64,000 nt of DNA from Chrysopilus asiliformis. Its lineage: Eukaryota > Arthropoda > Insecta > Diptera > Rhagionidae. The notes beneath the pieces were generated by a model. The model ran no database searches. It had not been told where the DNA came from and saw nothing but the letters and a program-made list of their open reading frames with translations. The number at the start of each line of letters is the position of its first letter. Position 1 is the stretch's first letter. Location: the NCBI GenBank assembly GCA_964034945.1, contig OZ035962.1:9933789-9997788 (forward strand), written 5' to 3'. Below are positions 1 to 12,372 of the stretch, one piece after another. Both the position numbers and the translations under genes were made by a program.

Positions 1-153
1 AAGGCAATCAGTTTAAGTTAGGCTGTTGAAGTGGAGACGATAAGTCATAAAATATTATTTTCCAGTGAAAAATAATAAGGTATGAACCATGTACATAATT
101 ATTTCACAATTCTTATAAAAATTATGTCTTAAATTTAGAAAAACACCAAGAAA

Positions 154-1566
154 ATGGCTTTTTCAGTAGAATTAAACAATGGATATAAAATGCCAGTCAT
201 TGGATTAGGAACTTATAGGGTGAGTATTTAAATACGCTATTATTTCGTTGAATTTTTTCGGTTACTATCGATTTTTCACAAAGAATCGTCTAAAGATAAA
301 AATTTTGTAAAAGTTTTGTAAACGGCACCGTTGATTTTGAATTTCAGTCAAAGGAAAATGAAGTTGGAGATGCTGTAAAATACGCAATTGAAGTTGGCTA
401 CAGACACATAGACACGGCATACGCATATCAAAATGAGGAACAAATTGGAAGAGCAATTAAGGAAAAAATCGATGATGGCACTGTTAAACGACGCGACCTT
501 TATATTGTGACTAAGGTGAATTTTCGTTTAAATATTTTATCTTAATTTCCATTGAGGGTGGAATTTTTTCCTTACGGTTTTATAATTTCTGGTTGAATTT
601 TCAATTCCCAAAGCTTTGGAGCACATTTCACGAGCCCGATAAGGTAGAACATGCGTGCAGATTATCTTTGGCGAAACTTGGTTTAGATTATATTGATCTA
701 TATTTAATGCACAACACCATTGGCTTCAATTATGTCGATGATGCCACCATTTTACCAACAAATCTAGAAGGTGGAATGCTTAAGTAAAAACACTTAAAAA
801 CCAGAACTTCCAAAATTATTTGAATTGAATTTTTATTTATTTTAGTGACGTGGACTATTTGGATACATGGAAAGCAATGGAGAAATTAGTGAAACTCGGT
901 TTGGTTCGAAGTATTGGAGTTTCAAACTTCAATAGTGAACAAATTGAGCGAGTTGTGAAAAATTCGGAAATTATGCCAGTAACTAATCAGGTGAATGATT
1001 CTCTATGTAATTATTATGAAAATTTTAAAAATACTCAATAAAGCATTTTCGACGAGTTTCCTTGTTTATCAAGGCCAAATCGAATAAATATAAAAAAAAA
1101 TATTTTCCTTTTAGGTTGAATGCAACCCTGGTATCAATCAAAAGAAGTTAAACAACTTTTGTAAGAAATTCGATATCATACTAACCGCATATCGCCCACT
1201 TGGTAATCCAAATCCGTCTGAAAAAACTCCAAATTATATTTTCGATGAAAATGTTAAGAAAATCGCTGACAAACATGGAAAAGTTCCAGCCCAAGTAGTG
1301 TTGAGATATTTGGTAAAAATATTTTTTAATGAAAAAATATCTTTTTGGAAATTAATGTTTTCTTACATTTTCAGATTGATATTGGAACTGTACCGATTCC
1401 TAAGTCGGTTACGAAGGAAAGAATCAAGCAAAACTTTGAAATATTCGATTTTAAATTAACCAAGGATGATATGAAAGTGTTGGATGCTTACAATACTGGG
1501 GAAAGAACGGTTTTATTGCCGGAAATTAAAGACCATAAATATTATCCATTTAATATTCCCTATTAA
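154..1566 (+). CDS. Aldo-keto reductase, copy A (six exons, 312 aa)
   Basis: NADPH-dependent aldehyde/ketone reductase of the AKR1 type, probably cytosolic. Exons: 154-219, 348-515, 614-783, 846-990, 1115-1312, 1375-1566; all junctions are GT/AG and the frame stays open for 312 residues, normal for the family. The catalytic tetrad is D44, Y49 (in AYAYQNE), K78 (IVTK) and H111 (LMH). IPKSVTKER near the C-terminus is the motif that grips the NADPH 2'-phosphate. Odd points: the residue after the catalytic His is Asn where aldose reductase has Trp, the usual VECHP reads VECNP, and the usual YCPLG/YSPLG reads YRPLG, so this copy is the most diverged. Exons 1, 3 and 6 are 6, 3 and 6 nt shorter than in copies B and C. 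A poly(A) signal AATAAA lies at 1652-1657. The substrate cannot be read from sequence. Confidence 0.93.
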
Positions 1567-1879
1567 TTTTTATATTGTTTTGCACAACAAATGTAAAATT
1601 GTTTTGTAATATTGCAAAAAAAATCGAAACGTATATTGCGTTTTTTTTATAAATAAAAACTAATGCATTAAATTTTTTGTTTGCAATTTTATGTTTAGTG
1701 GTATAAAAAAATTTTCGATTAATTTGCAAAAACGGAAACCAACGAAGCAACAAAATGGTATAAAAAAAGCCTTTATCTTTACGAAAACTCAGAGAAAAAT
1801 GTTAAGAGATTTGCTTCGCAGGCGAAATTTCCAGCACAAAGACTTAAATCAAGAGAAACCTTTTGAAAAAAATATGCCT

Positions 1880-2103
1880 TTTGTGGGAAATTGTTGAGAA
1901 AATGCGCCGCAGGCGAGAAAAAATTTAATTTGATGCTACATCCGAGCTAAAGTAGTTTTTTTTTGCATATTTCGTTATCGTTTTTTTTAGCTTTTGATAA
2001 ATTATTACATTAAATTGAAAAATCCGAGGCAAAAGTTTAATTTCCGGGACAACATTCCTAAATCTGGGACTATCCTGGCCATTTCGGGACGTATGGTCAC
2101 CCT
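1880..2103 (+). repeat. Dispersed repeat, CGGGACGTATGGTCACC family, copy 1
   Basis: It starts near a GCGCCGCAGGCGA motif and ends with TTTCCGGGACAACAT, then GGGACGTATGGTCACC. Related copies lie at 6165-6359 and 15340-15510 in the same orientation, with partial reversed copies at 4974-5060 and 47696-47770. I cannot assign the family; the conserved end suggests a transposon terminus. Confidence 0.7.
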
Positions 2104-2484
2104 ATCGAAAACTTTCATGTTTTGTTTTATGAACAAAAGTCCGGTTTCTTAAAAAGCAACGAGAAATGAAAACGAAATCAACTGACTACAAAACTGAGAG
2201 GAAAGCTGAATAATTTTCGTCAAGTTCATTTCAATTTCGTAAAAAAAAATCCATAATGATGGATTGCCCTACGGCCCTACGGTTTGCCCTATGGCAGTAG
2301 TCAAAAGAAAAACGTAGATTTCTTAGCGTAAGAAGATATTGAGTGATCCAATTGAATTAAGATGCTTGGAAGAATTGGGGCAAATTATTTTCTAAACACT
2401 TCTTGCATTTATAATTTTCCGATCTGACATTTGTATGGGGGATGCTGGAAGAGATCGGTCAATTTTGCTTATCAACGAACTTAA

Positions 2485-2819
2485 GGCCCAACTACGATAG
2501 ACATAGGAGCGCATATGTAAATGTCAAATTCCCAACGAATGTTGGCATACATAGCTGTCAACATAACAGCTAATTTTCATTTTACCACAAGTGGAAATTA
2601 TTATGGCAACAATATTATTAAATTCACAGTAAAATTTTAGGTTATGTTTACTATTTCCATATGTCAGTTCCATTTGTATCGAATCAATCATGCTTAACGA
2701 AAGTTTAACGAAGGTTTGAAATTGGCACATGTCTATTGTGGGTAATAACATTGACTTTCTTATTCTGGAAATGACATATGCAGCTACATATGCGCTTCTA
2801 TGTCTATCGTAGTTGGGCC
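2485..2819. mobile_element. Foldback (MITE-like) element, GGCCCAACTACG ends
   Basis: The ends are inverted repeats of about 35 bp: GGCCCAACTACGATAGACAT at the left and its complement at the right, continuing through GCGCATATGTA with one mismatch. The flanks are TTAA on the left and TTTA on the right. There is no coding capacity. Confidence 0.8.
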
Positions 2820-2935
2820 TTTAGCTTTTAATTTTTTTAGTAAGGCTCCTATGTAAAATTTCTAGTTCGTATATCAAACCCTACTCACGAAATCGTGTCA
2901 GTTAGAAAGCGGTATATCCCATATATAACACGATG

Positions 2936-3070
2936 GTGCGTATTTATAGTTGTTTTCAACACAGGATTCCTTAAACATGAGTTTAAACTGACAGAAAACT
3001 ATTGCAAACTGTCAGTTTAAACTCATGTTTAACAAAACATATGTTTAAAACTGACTATGAATACACCCCG
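2936..3070. mobile_element. Short foldback element with a perfect 24-bp stem
   Basis: Arms 2971-2994 (TTAAACATGAGTTTAAACTG plus ACAG) and 3009-3032 are exact complements around a 14-nt loop. Weaker outer pairing (GTATTTATAG against CTATGAATAC) extends it to about 130 bp. Confidence 0.75.
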
Positions 3071-4225
3071 ATATGTCCCATATATTTATAAACATTTCGT
3101 TCAACCAACGGTTGTTCTGCGGTCAATGGGTCAGTCATAAAACTAGTTTCGGCACCGAAATTTTTTAAAAGTTGTGACATGAGACTCTAGGCTATAGGTA
3201 TTATAGTGATTTTTCGACATATAGCCAACAAACATTATAATGTTAATTTTGATTACCTAATGGTATACGGTTAAAGTAAAAATTATAAATGGTTGTGTTA
3301 TTTTTTTATAAATATAACTTCAAGCGGAAAAAATGAATGAATCACAAAAGTTTTGTTTATTTTTAGATTCTTTCAAATTTTATGCCAAGACAAAAAAAAA
3401 GTTTCCTGGATAAAATATATTTAAACAGAAACCCTTGTGGTAGATAAACCACGATTAAGATTATGTTCTTTTAATTATTATTTTTTGTTATCTATATTAT
3501 TATTTTATGGTATTGCCACATCCTTTTTTACAATGTAATTTACTAAAATGTAGATGATTTCAGATAAAACAAAATGCGTTAAAGAACGTAGAAGACTCTT
3601 TGACATACAAATAAGATAATATAAAAGCTTCTTTTGAATCGTATAAAAAAATTATCATTCTTCTCACAAATTTTTCCTTATGTTGCCACAGCAAATAAAA
3701 CACAATTAAATACATTTTTTTTATTTCTGCTTTATCAATGGCATACCATAACTAGAATTTTTAAATCGCTATTACATAACAATTGAAGATTGCTAGTTAT
3801 AACAGAGGCTTATTTTTGTAAAGCGCACAGTAAAAAATTTTGTTTAATAATAATGAATTTATGTTTCAGTCATTGATTGCTGGAAACCGTTTTTAGGTTA
3901 TATTAAGGGTATTCATGAAAATTCACAATTAACCCGTAAAGACGTAAACTACGAAGCATTTCTAAAAAATAAAAATAATTTTTTTGGTGCTGTGTCAGAA
4001 ATTTTTTTTTCACGGTGTGATGCAACTTCTTGTCAGTGGGAGACATAAGAGACGATTAAACGTCGGCGAATATCTCATGTTTATTATAGACTTAATAAAA
4101 ATCAACAACAATATACGTCAGTTTGCCAAAAATTGACCAAGTAGTCAGTATGATTTGTGCAGAAGCTTAGAAGAAACCCGAAATTCCTTTCAATTTTAAA
4201 TTGAGGCATATTTGAAACTGATAAA
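3071..4225. other. Intergenic region between AKR copies A and B
   Basis: AT-rich spacer. I see no gene or bounded repeat, and no convincing TATA box in front of copy B. Confidence 0.6.
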
Positions 4226-7200
4226 ATGCCTGTCATTCCAAAAGCTAAGTTAAATAATGGCATGGAGATGCCGATTGTTGGATTGGGAACGTTTGCAGTA
4301 AGTATTAAAATTTATCGAATGTCTTTTTGTTTTAAAATTAATTGGAATTTTTTCATGCATCAGTCTAAGAACAATGAATGTGAATTTGCTATCAAACATG
4401 CAATAGATGTTGGTTATCGACATATCGATACAGCGTTTTTCTATGAAAATGAAGCGGAAGTTGGAAGGGCTGTTAACGCAAAAATTGCGGAAGGTGTTGT
4501 AAAACGAGAAGATATGTTCATAGTGACTAAAGTAAGGAAAATATTATTAAACTTTTACTTTTGCTTAAATCAAGCTTTTCACCTGCAATCAAAATTTCTA
4601 ATTTAAATATAATATGCTCTCAAAATTAAATTAAATTTGAAAAATAGAACAATTTAAATATAATTCGTTCCAATTCTTATTGGCATTCGCTTTTACTTGA
4701 GGTTTTTTTGTGAATGTTTATATTAACGCCATATATTTCGTAGAACGATAAAATCCGCAGCATTTCCATTTCGTTTATTATCAATTTTTTTGAAGCTATA
4801 ATCGTATTTTCAGTTTGCGGCTTTGTATTTGTTTGCATATGAATATGTATAGTATACCATGGTATTTGAATGTTTTTATTAACTTACACCGGTTTTTATT
4901 TATTTGAATTTCTCAAGCTTTATGATTTTTAATATTTTTGTTTTTGATAATTTTCGTGTTATAAGTAGGGCGACTATACATACGTCCCGGACTTGTCGAG
5001 GCAGTCCCGAATTTAGGCATATTGTTTCGGCGATTCGGAATCTGAATTTTTTCCTAGATTAATCGATTTAGTCTTCAAACTAAAGGTTGTCACCTGCGGT
5101 GTAATTTTATCATACACTCAGAAAAATGTCCATGTCAACTTTTTGTCAGGTTAACTCTGACCGCTAGCTGGCTTACAGAGGTTTCCATTACATGACATTA
5201 CATCCTCAAAATGCCTATCTAAGGTCAACTCGTGCAGCTCCCAATGCCCTACCTGCTGGTGGCTTAATTTCAGAATTTCTCCGACCACAGGTCAACACAG
5301 TTTTACTTTCCCTCATGCAGGCGAACGCGGGCCTGCCCGAGGCCAATTACGCCGTATGTAGGTCGTCGAGTTAGCCTCCATTTTTCTGAGTGTAGGTTTC
5401 TACATAAAATGTGTCTTTATTTAAAAAAAATTCTGCTTCGCAATTTATTATAAATTTTTCATTATTATTTCAGTGTACTTGCAAGACACACTAAATCACT
5501 TTTTTGAGGTTTTGAGTTATCATAACTACGTGAACGAGCTGCCTTTTTCTCTTCTTTTATTGTTAAATATCTCAGTCCTTCGATGTCATTCTGTGCCGCA
5601 ATCCCTTTTTTTATTTTAGAATTAAGTCCAAAATTACAAACATTTACTGCAAACTTAAAATGTCTAAACTTGATTTTCTCGCAACCAACATTAAGGCCCG
5701 CCGTACACTTGAGCTAAGTTAGCTTAGCTATGTGCCTGTTTTGACGTGGATGTTCAGCGGTTCATATTATCCTCACTTTGATACGTGACGAAACACGCCA
5801 CGTGAAGATCTAAACAGGCACATAGCTGAGCTAACTTAGCTCAAGTGTACGGCGGGTCTAAAGGCGCCTCCACACGTTCCATGTTACTTGACACTTTTAC
5901 TTGAATGACTCATGTTTCAAGTAACATTGATCGTTTGGATGCTCCTTAAAGCTTTTAATCGTCGGTGTAAAGGCGAACCAAAACTAAGGAAAAACAATTG
6001 AGAATTGTGCAATGACTTAAATCAAAAGTTACACAGTTCCAAGTGAAAATTAACATTATTTTTTATCGCTTTTTATGTTCCGTAAGTAATCGCAATTGAT
6101 ATTGAAAAACCCCAGTAAAGAGAAATGCACCGCAGCCCAAATCTCTTGAAATATGTTTCGCCATTTGTGAAAAATTGTTGAAAAAATGTGCCGCAGGCGA
6201 AAAAATGTGATTTACAACCGCCACCATTTAGCGATGGTTTGTCCTAGTGTGTCATAAATTATAACACTAAATTAAATAATCTGGGACCATAGTTAAGTTT
6301 CCGGAACGCCGGGACAACATGTTTAAATCTGGGATTCCGGGAATTACGTATGGTCACCATAAATCTAAATCTTTGAATTTTTAAAATAGAATTAAAATTT
6401 CTAAAGCTAGAGATTTTACATTAGCTTTAGAATGAAATTGAAGTCGTAAAATTTTTAAAAATAGATTGCAAAATAAATGATTTTTTTTAGCTTTGGATTA
6501 TTCACCACGAGCCACATATGGTGGAGCACGGCTGTCGTTTGCAATTGGCGAATTTGAATATGGATTATATTGATCTTTATTTAATGCATTGCCCATTTAG
6601 TGCTCCTTACACTAATGATGAGACTATAGTGCCAGTAAATGAAGTCGGACAATGGCTTGTGTCGTAAGTTTATTATGTGGAAAACAATTTTTTTATGGCC
6701 AAATTCAAATTTCAGAGACGTTGATTATTTGGACACGTGGAAGGAAATGGAGAAACTCGTAAAGTTAGGTTTGGTTCGAAGTATTGGACTTTCCAACTTT
6801 AATAGCAAGCAATTGGAGAGGATTTTACAAAATTGTGAAATTAAACCAGTTACAAATCAGGTAATAGTCGCTATGTTTATAGTGGCTAAAAATCCAGTTA
6901 TATTATAATAAAATTATATATAGTAGTATGTTTTTTGTATTGTCTAGGGTCTCTAAAATCCCAAAATGTTTATTTTACAAGAAAAAGATTTTTTTTTCAA
7001 TAAATGCTTTTTAATTTTAAGATTGAGGTTCACCCAGCCTTAAATCAAAAGAAATTGATAGAGTTTTGTAAGGCAAGAGATGTTACAATTACTGCCTACT
7101 GCCCACTTGGACAGCCTGGATCAGTATTTAAAACTCATACCTTTCTGTACGATGATAAAATAAAAGCTATTGGATTGAAATATGGAAAAACCAGTGCTCA

Positions 7201-8107
7201 AGTGATTTTAAGATATCTGGTAAGTTGAAGTGCTTTTGTTTTTGTACAAATCAGGGCACCAATCATGTATTTCGACGCGTCTCTGTCTTTCGACTTCGAC
7301 GCAACTTTTAACTCCTGACTTCGCCATATCAGCAGCTTCAAATTTCTTGGAATGACAGTCAGAATCACATTTCGATTCATAGCGCGAAATTTCAAGCTGC
7401 AGATATGGTCAAGTCAAGAGTTAAAAGCTGCGTCGAAGTCGAAAGACAGAGACGCGGCGGAATACATGATTGGTGCTCAGGCTTTAAATCAAATAAATAT
7501 TGAAAAGATTAAGCTAGAATTTGGTGTGGATCCCCATATATGATGGGGATATGATGATCCTAAAGATAGAGTTTTATTAATATCGGTTCAGGACATTTTG
7601 AGAAATTTGGTCACAAAAATAAACGATTTTCCTTTATGATACCAGTATGATTCCAAATTTGTATTATTTTAAATTCCAACTGCTATCTTTCAAAGAAAGA
7701 AATCTGGAATGACTATTTGCAGCCAACATGATATTTTTGTTGTTTTGGCATTTCTAATCAGATACAAAATCATGTAAAAAATACAAGAAAAATCTGTCAA
7801 ACGGATATTCAACAATGTTAGAATAATAATGGCGGAAACTTGTGGCAAAAATCATGTCAAATTGAAATTAGTTTTTTCGGTTCTTTAATTATGTTTTTCA
7901 TTCTTTCAGATTGAACTTGGAACGATGCCAATCCCAAAATCATCCAATAAGGAAAGAATCGAAGAAAATATCAATATTTTTGATTTTAAACTTACTGAGG
8001 AAGATAGAAACGTGTTGGATTCTTTTAACGCTGGGGAAAGAGTGATTTCATTTTTGTTCCTTGCTGATATAAATAACAAAAATTTTCCATTTAGTATTGA
8101 ATATTAA
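4226..8107 (+). CDS. Aldo-keto reductase, copy B (six exons, 317 aa)
   Basis: Second AKR1-type reductase. Exons: 4226-4297, 4364-4531, 6491-6663, 6716-6860, 7022-7219, 7910-8107. Exons 2, 4 and 5 have exactly the same lengths as in copies A and C (168, 145 and 198 nt) with the same intron phases. Catalytic residues D46, Y51 (FFYENE), K80 and H113 (LMHCP) are intact, and IPKSSNKER is the NADPH phosphate loop. The residue after the catalytic His is Cys. Intron 2 (4532-6490, about 2 kb) and intron 5 (7220-7909) are swollen by inserted foldback elements, while intron 3 is only 52 bp. The start is the first ATG before the conserved LNNGMEMP segment. An AATAAA overlaps the stop at 8107-8112. The function is NADPH-dependent carbonyl reduction, substrate unknown. 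Confidence 0.92.
4974..5060 (-). repeat. Reversed partial copy of the GGGACGTATGGTCACC repeat
   Basis: Lies in intron 2 of AKR copy B and reads ATACGTCCCGGACTTG followed by CAGTCCCGAATTTAGGCAT, the complement of the end of the 1880-2103 repeat. Confidence 0.6.
5113..5394. mobile_element. Foldback element with TACACTCAGAAAAATG ends
   Basis: Starts TACACTCAGAAAAATG and ends CATTTTTCTGAGTGTA, perfect 16-bp inverted ends, in intron 2 of AKR copy B. The interior is much more GC-rich than the surroundings. It contains an open frame with no sign of being a protein gene. A larger element with the same type of ends lies at 50151-51222. Confidence 0.8.
5695..5858. mobile_element. Foldback element with GGCCCGCCGTACACTTGAGC ends
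   Basis: Inverted arms of about 47 bp run from GGCCCGCCGTACACTTGAGC to TGTGCCTGTTT and back, around a 70-bp centre. It lies in intron 2 of AKR copy B and abuts a second small foldback. Its outermost bases (TTAAGGCCC) resemble those of the element at 2485-2819. Confidence 0.8.
5859..5950. mobile_element. Small foldback element abutting the previous one
   Basis: The left end TAAAGGCGCCTCCACACGTT pairs imperfectly with the complement of the right end (TAAGGAGCATCCAAACG), and the inner ATGTTACTTGA pairs with TCAAGTAACAT. Confidence 0.6.
6165..6359 (+). repeat. Dispersed repeat, CGGGACGTATGGTCACC family, copy 2
   Basis: Intron 2 of AKR copy B. Shares TTGTTGAAAAAATG, GCCGCAGGCGA, CCGGGACAACATG and ACGTATGGTCACC in order with the copy at 1880-2103. 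Confidence 0.7.
7252..7480. mobile_element. Foldback element with about 95-bp arms in AKR-B intron 5
   Basis: The left arm starts CAGGGCACCAATCATGTATT and runs through GACGCGTCTCTGTCTTTCGA. The right arm is its near-perfect complement and ends ATTGGTGCTCAG. The arms fill most of the 229 bp. The hairpin lies wholly within the intron, so the mRNA should be unaffected after splicing. Confidence 0.85.
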
Positions 8108-8154
8108 ATAAATAACGGAAGAGATTAGTAGGTGTTTTTTTTTTATTTATTTTA

Positions 8155-8632
8155 GTACTAGGTTGCATACCCGTCGTTGCCGGGTTAAGTTTTTTCAATT
8201 TTTTTTATGGATTATGTTGGAGCTCAACTTCAGGCCAATCGGCTCGGTAGTTTCCCCGCGAAAGGGTAACATAGAGGAAGAGCTAAGTTTCGATATCACT
8301 TTACCCCCTCCCCTTACTCCGCCACCTCTCGGACTACTTTTTAATGGGTCTATGTTGGGGCTGGACCCCGACGAACATCTATGCCAAATTTCAGGCCAAT
8401 CGGTTCAGTAGTTTCCCCGCGAAAGAGTAACATAGAGGGAAAACTAAGTTTCGAGATTACTTTACCCCCTCCCCTTACTCCCCCCACCCCTCGCGCTACT
8501 TTTCCGTATGCCTATGTTGGAACCAGAACTACCACAGACATTCATGCCGAATTTCAAGTCAATCGGTTCATCCGTTTTTGCCTGAAAGAGGAACAGACAG
8601 ACACCAACTAATTTTTATATATTAGTATGATG
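8155..8632 (+). repeat. Retroelement-like repeat with about 162-bp internal tandem units, copy 1
   Basis: Opens with ACCCGTCGTTGCCGGG and closes with GAACAGACAGACACC followed by TATATATTAGTATGATGA. Inside, a unit beginning TTCAGGCCAATCGG (or TTCAAGTCAATCGG) recurs at 8229, 8390 and 8553, spaced 161 and 163 bp; each unit carries TTTCCCCGCGAAAG and CCCCCTCCCCTTACTC. A second copy lies at 21420-21985. The family is not assigned. Open frames across it appear incidental. Confidence 0.75.
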
Positions 8633-8706
8633 ACCATGGTTTTCAGGTTTATTTGGAATATATTCGATACGATGCACAACAGAGTTAAAGAATTTTTCTT
8701 AATTAC

Positions 8707-8800
8707 AGGGAACCCTCGATTTACAACACTTCGACGAGAGACGTTTCGATATACAGCTCTCGAGCTCGATATACGATAACGAAAATTCGATATGTAACGG
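8707..8800 (+). repeat. Possible pogo/mariner-like transposon end
   Basis: CAGGGAACCCTCGATTTACA followed by repeated TCGATATAC motifs resembles the CAGT.GAACCTCGATTT ends of pogo-type transposons. No matching right end was found. Confidence 0.35.
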
Positions 8801-9475
8801 TAAATTTCCAAATAAAAGGTTTTTCTTTTAATTTTAAAAATTTCGAATTTTTAATTTATTCTAATTCAGTGGAAATTTTCCAAAACCTGATTTCCTGATA
8901 AAATCCCTTGATTTCCTGATATGAGACCTGATAAAATCTCAGCAAAATGTGACGTGGCAAAATTTCATTTTCATTTATTTATTTAAGGCATTCCGTAAGA
9001 AATCTTTACAAAAGTGCTATAATAAATTATTTACAAGATGGTTTTTGTTTGATGTTAATTACGTCAAAAAAAGCGCTGAACAAATTTAACAAGATTTATG
9101 AAAAGGTGTGATTAAGTTCAGGAAATATCAGTTGTGGTCAACACAACAGTTTTCTCCTTGTTAGAAAACCGTTAAAGATACGTAAAAACCCGTAAAATGA
9201 AAAATGCAGGGAATTTTATTTGCTTCAAATTTTGTTAGACTCATTTTTTCCCAAAATCTCATAGGTTTGGAAAAACTTTCAGAAAACAGAATTTTTTCAA
9301 AAAAAAAAAAATGTATGGGAGGTATTCGCTATATCTAAAGTTACTTTTCCAAAAGTTAATAAAAAAATACGGTTTTTGCAAAACTAAAAATTTCAAGTCG
9401 CTAGCTCAACGCGTTTTCGAGTTATTTAAGATACCTACGTAAATCGGACAGACCGACAGACTGACATTCTTACGT

Positions 9476-9919
9476 TTGGAGCACAATGAATGCAACCAAG
9501 CCGCAACCATCACGCATCCAAATGTCACTTACGAGTTTATTTCACAGAAATGCTTTTGAGTGAGCACAGTGAACGCATTGAACGCAACCATGGACGCAAA
9601 AGTTGCCAAACTTTGAACTTTAACGCAACAAGTCTGCGTTGACAGTTCATAAAGTGAGGTTGAAGAAATGTCGTTCGAGGAAAAATTGATAGCCTTAGTG
9701 CAATAACATACAAATAACAAAGATAAAGACCAACAAAGCAAAATAACACTTCAAAATTATCCATTTTTTATATATTTTTCTACTTTAGTTCACTTTTAAT
9801 TTTTCTGTCTCACAACGCAACAGACGACGCTTCTATTGTGCTCAACCGCTCCTCAACTGCGTTGCGTGACAGTTCGAAGCGTCCTTAGTTGCGGCTTGGT
9901 TGCGTTCATTGTGCTCCAA
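9476..9919. mobile_element. Foldback element with TTGGAGCACAATGAATGCAA ends
   Basis: TTGGAGCACAATGAATGCAA at the left is mirrored by TTGCGTTCATTGTGCTCCAA at the right, with pairing continuing through CCAAGCCGCAACC. It is 444 bp, inserted into the dispersed element at 9128-10325. Confidence 0.85.
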
Positions 9920-10205
9920 GTGCCTGTTTACATTGAGACTCACTTTGAGGCGGCACGTCATTCGTGAGGGTGAGGGACGCAGTGGGGAGGGAAACCAAAA
10001 AGAGCGAACGAAGTTTAGATTCACTTAAAATTATCGGTCGCAAACCGGTATTTGAGTCTGGTCGTTGACACCTGTCGTTTAGTTTTGTTGATTAAACCGG
10101 TTTATGAATCCAGATAAAGCGAACCGTGTGTACACAGCAGAAAAATGAGGAAAGACCGCAGAAAAATGAGGAAAGTGCCGCCTCAAAGTGATTCCCAATG
10201 TAGAC
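9920..10205. mobile_element. Second foldback element abutting the first
   Basis: The left end GTGCCTGTTTACATTGAGAC and CACTTTGAGGCGGCAC pair with the right end GTGCCGCCTCAAAGTG and CAATGTAGACAC. It directly follows the 9476-9919 element with no spacer. It also contains a short direct duplication of CAGAAAAATGAGGAAAG. Confidence 0.8.
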
Positions 10206-10325
10206 ACAATTCAAGGGATAATTTTGCCTGAAACGGATTTCGTTCTGATCAGAAAGTTTCTGGCTGACCGCGTTCTCGAATCGGTCTCCGTCAGGGATAC
10301 AATAGTTTCCCTGTATACTAGTGGA

Positions 10326-12372
10326 AATTAAAAACAGTATATTGCTAGTTTTGACAAAGAAAATGCTCTAGGAAAATTTTAGATTCAATAGAAACATTTA
10401 ACATGTCGATTCAGAAATGAAGCGAACTCGCTCAATTGTTTATGAGAAGTTTTTTTGTTCAATATTTCAAACGTTTCTTTTGTTGGTTATTATCTTTTAA
10501 ATGTTGTTTTGAGCTTTTACCTGACGAACAAAATAAAATGTTTACCATGTGGGAAATATCTTAAAATGCGGTTTTAAAGTTTTGTCAAATTGCTACTGTA
10601 TTCGAGCTACTATTCAGATTTTGCAACTCTATAATTTCTACAATGTACAATTGTAAAAAAAAACACAAGACCTTGAAAAAAAAAAATAAATAAAAGACCT
10701 TGAAAATACAAGATACGACGTTTCTATATACAACGCAAATTCACCAAATTTTACCCGCCCAAAAACGATGCAAAAACGTTGTAATTAGAGGCTTTCTTGT
10801 ATTTCTAAGAAAGAAAGAAAAACAAAGCATCAGCCACTATACATTCACTTGTTTATTTTTAACAATTAACATAATTTCTGACAACAAATCAATTTTGGAA
10901 TATGTATTTTTATTTTTTTAATATTTAGTTGCATTAACATAGAATATCTAATACTCAAAAGCACTTAATATCGACGGTATACGGTTTTATTTTTAATATG
11001 TTGTAGATATATATTTGTTTTGTTAATTATTGTCAGCAAAGATTTTTAGAACCAATTTCTTTAAGATGATTGGTTTGTCATTCTGTCGTTTGTCATTTTG
11101 TATATTGTATAATGGAGAGAGTAACAATTAAACAATTACCCAAAATTTATATTTTTCAATTTTTGAAAACATTTTTTTACCGATTTTTATACCAAAAGTG
11201 AATCATGTAAAATAAATTTTGTTTTTTTAAATAAGTTAACAATTCACAGCTAACAAAGTGAAAAGTAAAGGTTTTACAATTTAAATATTTTTAAAATTTA
11301 TCAACATATTAGAAATCTTTTATAATTGACATAAAAGTGTGTTTATTTTTATTGACTTTGAAAATTTAGATGCAATTTAGATGCATTTTTAATTTTTGAC
11401 TTTACTTTTAATTGGACAAGGATTTGGTCGGTCGAATTTTTAATATCATTTTCAAAGACTTGTTATTACCAAATGAAAGTGGAAATAAAAAACTCTTGTC
11501 CCATATATTTTGTTCACTTCCAATACAATTTATTAAAATTTTATGTATAATTGAGAAATCTTTGTCATGGAAATTGATTATAGCTCCCAAAAATAAATTT
11601 GCAACAGCTTCTGCTCCGTAATCATCGCTGGGCGGGCTAGAGAAGAAAAAAGCCCCTTTAATTTTAAATAATTTTTTCGGGAATTTAAAATGGCGTCACT
11701 CTGTGGAATATCATTGATTAAATTTCGATAATTCGGAATGCTTATTAAATAATTGTTGGAAGTTATATAAATACAGTAATTTACAAACACACAAACTTAG
11801 AAATTATGTCTTGTTTTATATTCTAGAAAATACTTTGTCGGAAAAATGCGATAGAGACATGTATTTTTTACTTGAAATTTATATTTTTACTCTTTACGTA
11901 GAAAAAAAGGTAGATCTAACTATTTTATAATGGAAGATCGGGACTATAACTAAAATCATCAATTTAAATTACAAAAAAGGTCAATTTAATCATAAAATAT
12001 TAAATAGTTAAAAATATTTCAAAAGATATCAGATTTTTACAATTTTTTTTAATTGAAATCAACTTAGTTATAGTCTCGATTCCCAATTATAAAATAGGCA
12101 GATTCACAATTTTTCTCTAAGTGTAATGCATAAATATGGCATCTATAATACTGCTCCATCAGAGTTTATTTTTAAAAAATCCCTCAGGAAAATTTTAATT
12201 TTTTGTATAATAAATTTAAGGCTACATACATCCACTGTGCATTTAAATTAAAGCCTAAAAACTTAATCTAAAAATAAATACTAAAATAAATCTTACTGGT
12301 GGTTGAGGTGGGGGCGTGGGAATTTATAAGAACTATAAGTGACAAGCAGATAAACGAAGACTACAATTTAGC
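10326..12372. other. AT-rich intergenic DNA, no gene seen
   Basis: I find no gene, bounded repeat or RNA here. Open frames are short and of background composition. Confidence 0.55.

Larger units (their letters stand above)
9128..10325 (+). mobile_element. Copy of the ACTTTCCTC...GAGGAAAGT dispersed element, split by two insertions
   Basis: The left part (9128-9475) matches 54205-55110 in order: ATATCAGTTGTGGTCAACAC, CGTTAAAGATACGTAAAAAC, AAGTCGCTAGCTCAACGCG, CGGACAGACC. The right part (from about 10205) continues with ATAATTTTGCCTGAAACGG, as the unbroken copies do directly after GACATTCTTA. Two foldback elements separate the halves. No coding capacity was seen. Confidence 0.75.

Noticed and set aside
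2524..2751. Minus-strand frame of 75 codons
   Set aside because: Contained inside the foldback element 2485-2819.
5192..5374. GC-rich 60-codon frame in AKR-B intron 2
   Set aside because: Lies wholly inside a foldback element with perfect inverted ends.
8163..8611. Two overlapping frames of about 80 codons
   Set aside because: They follow the 162-bp tandem units of a repeat; the apparent proteins are just repeated translations of the unit.
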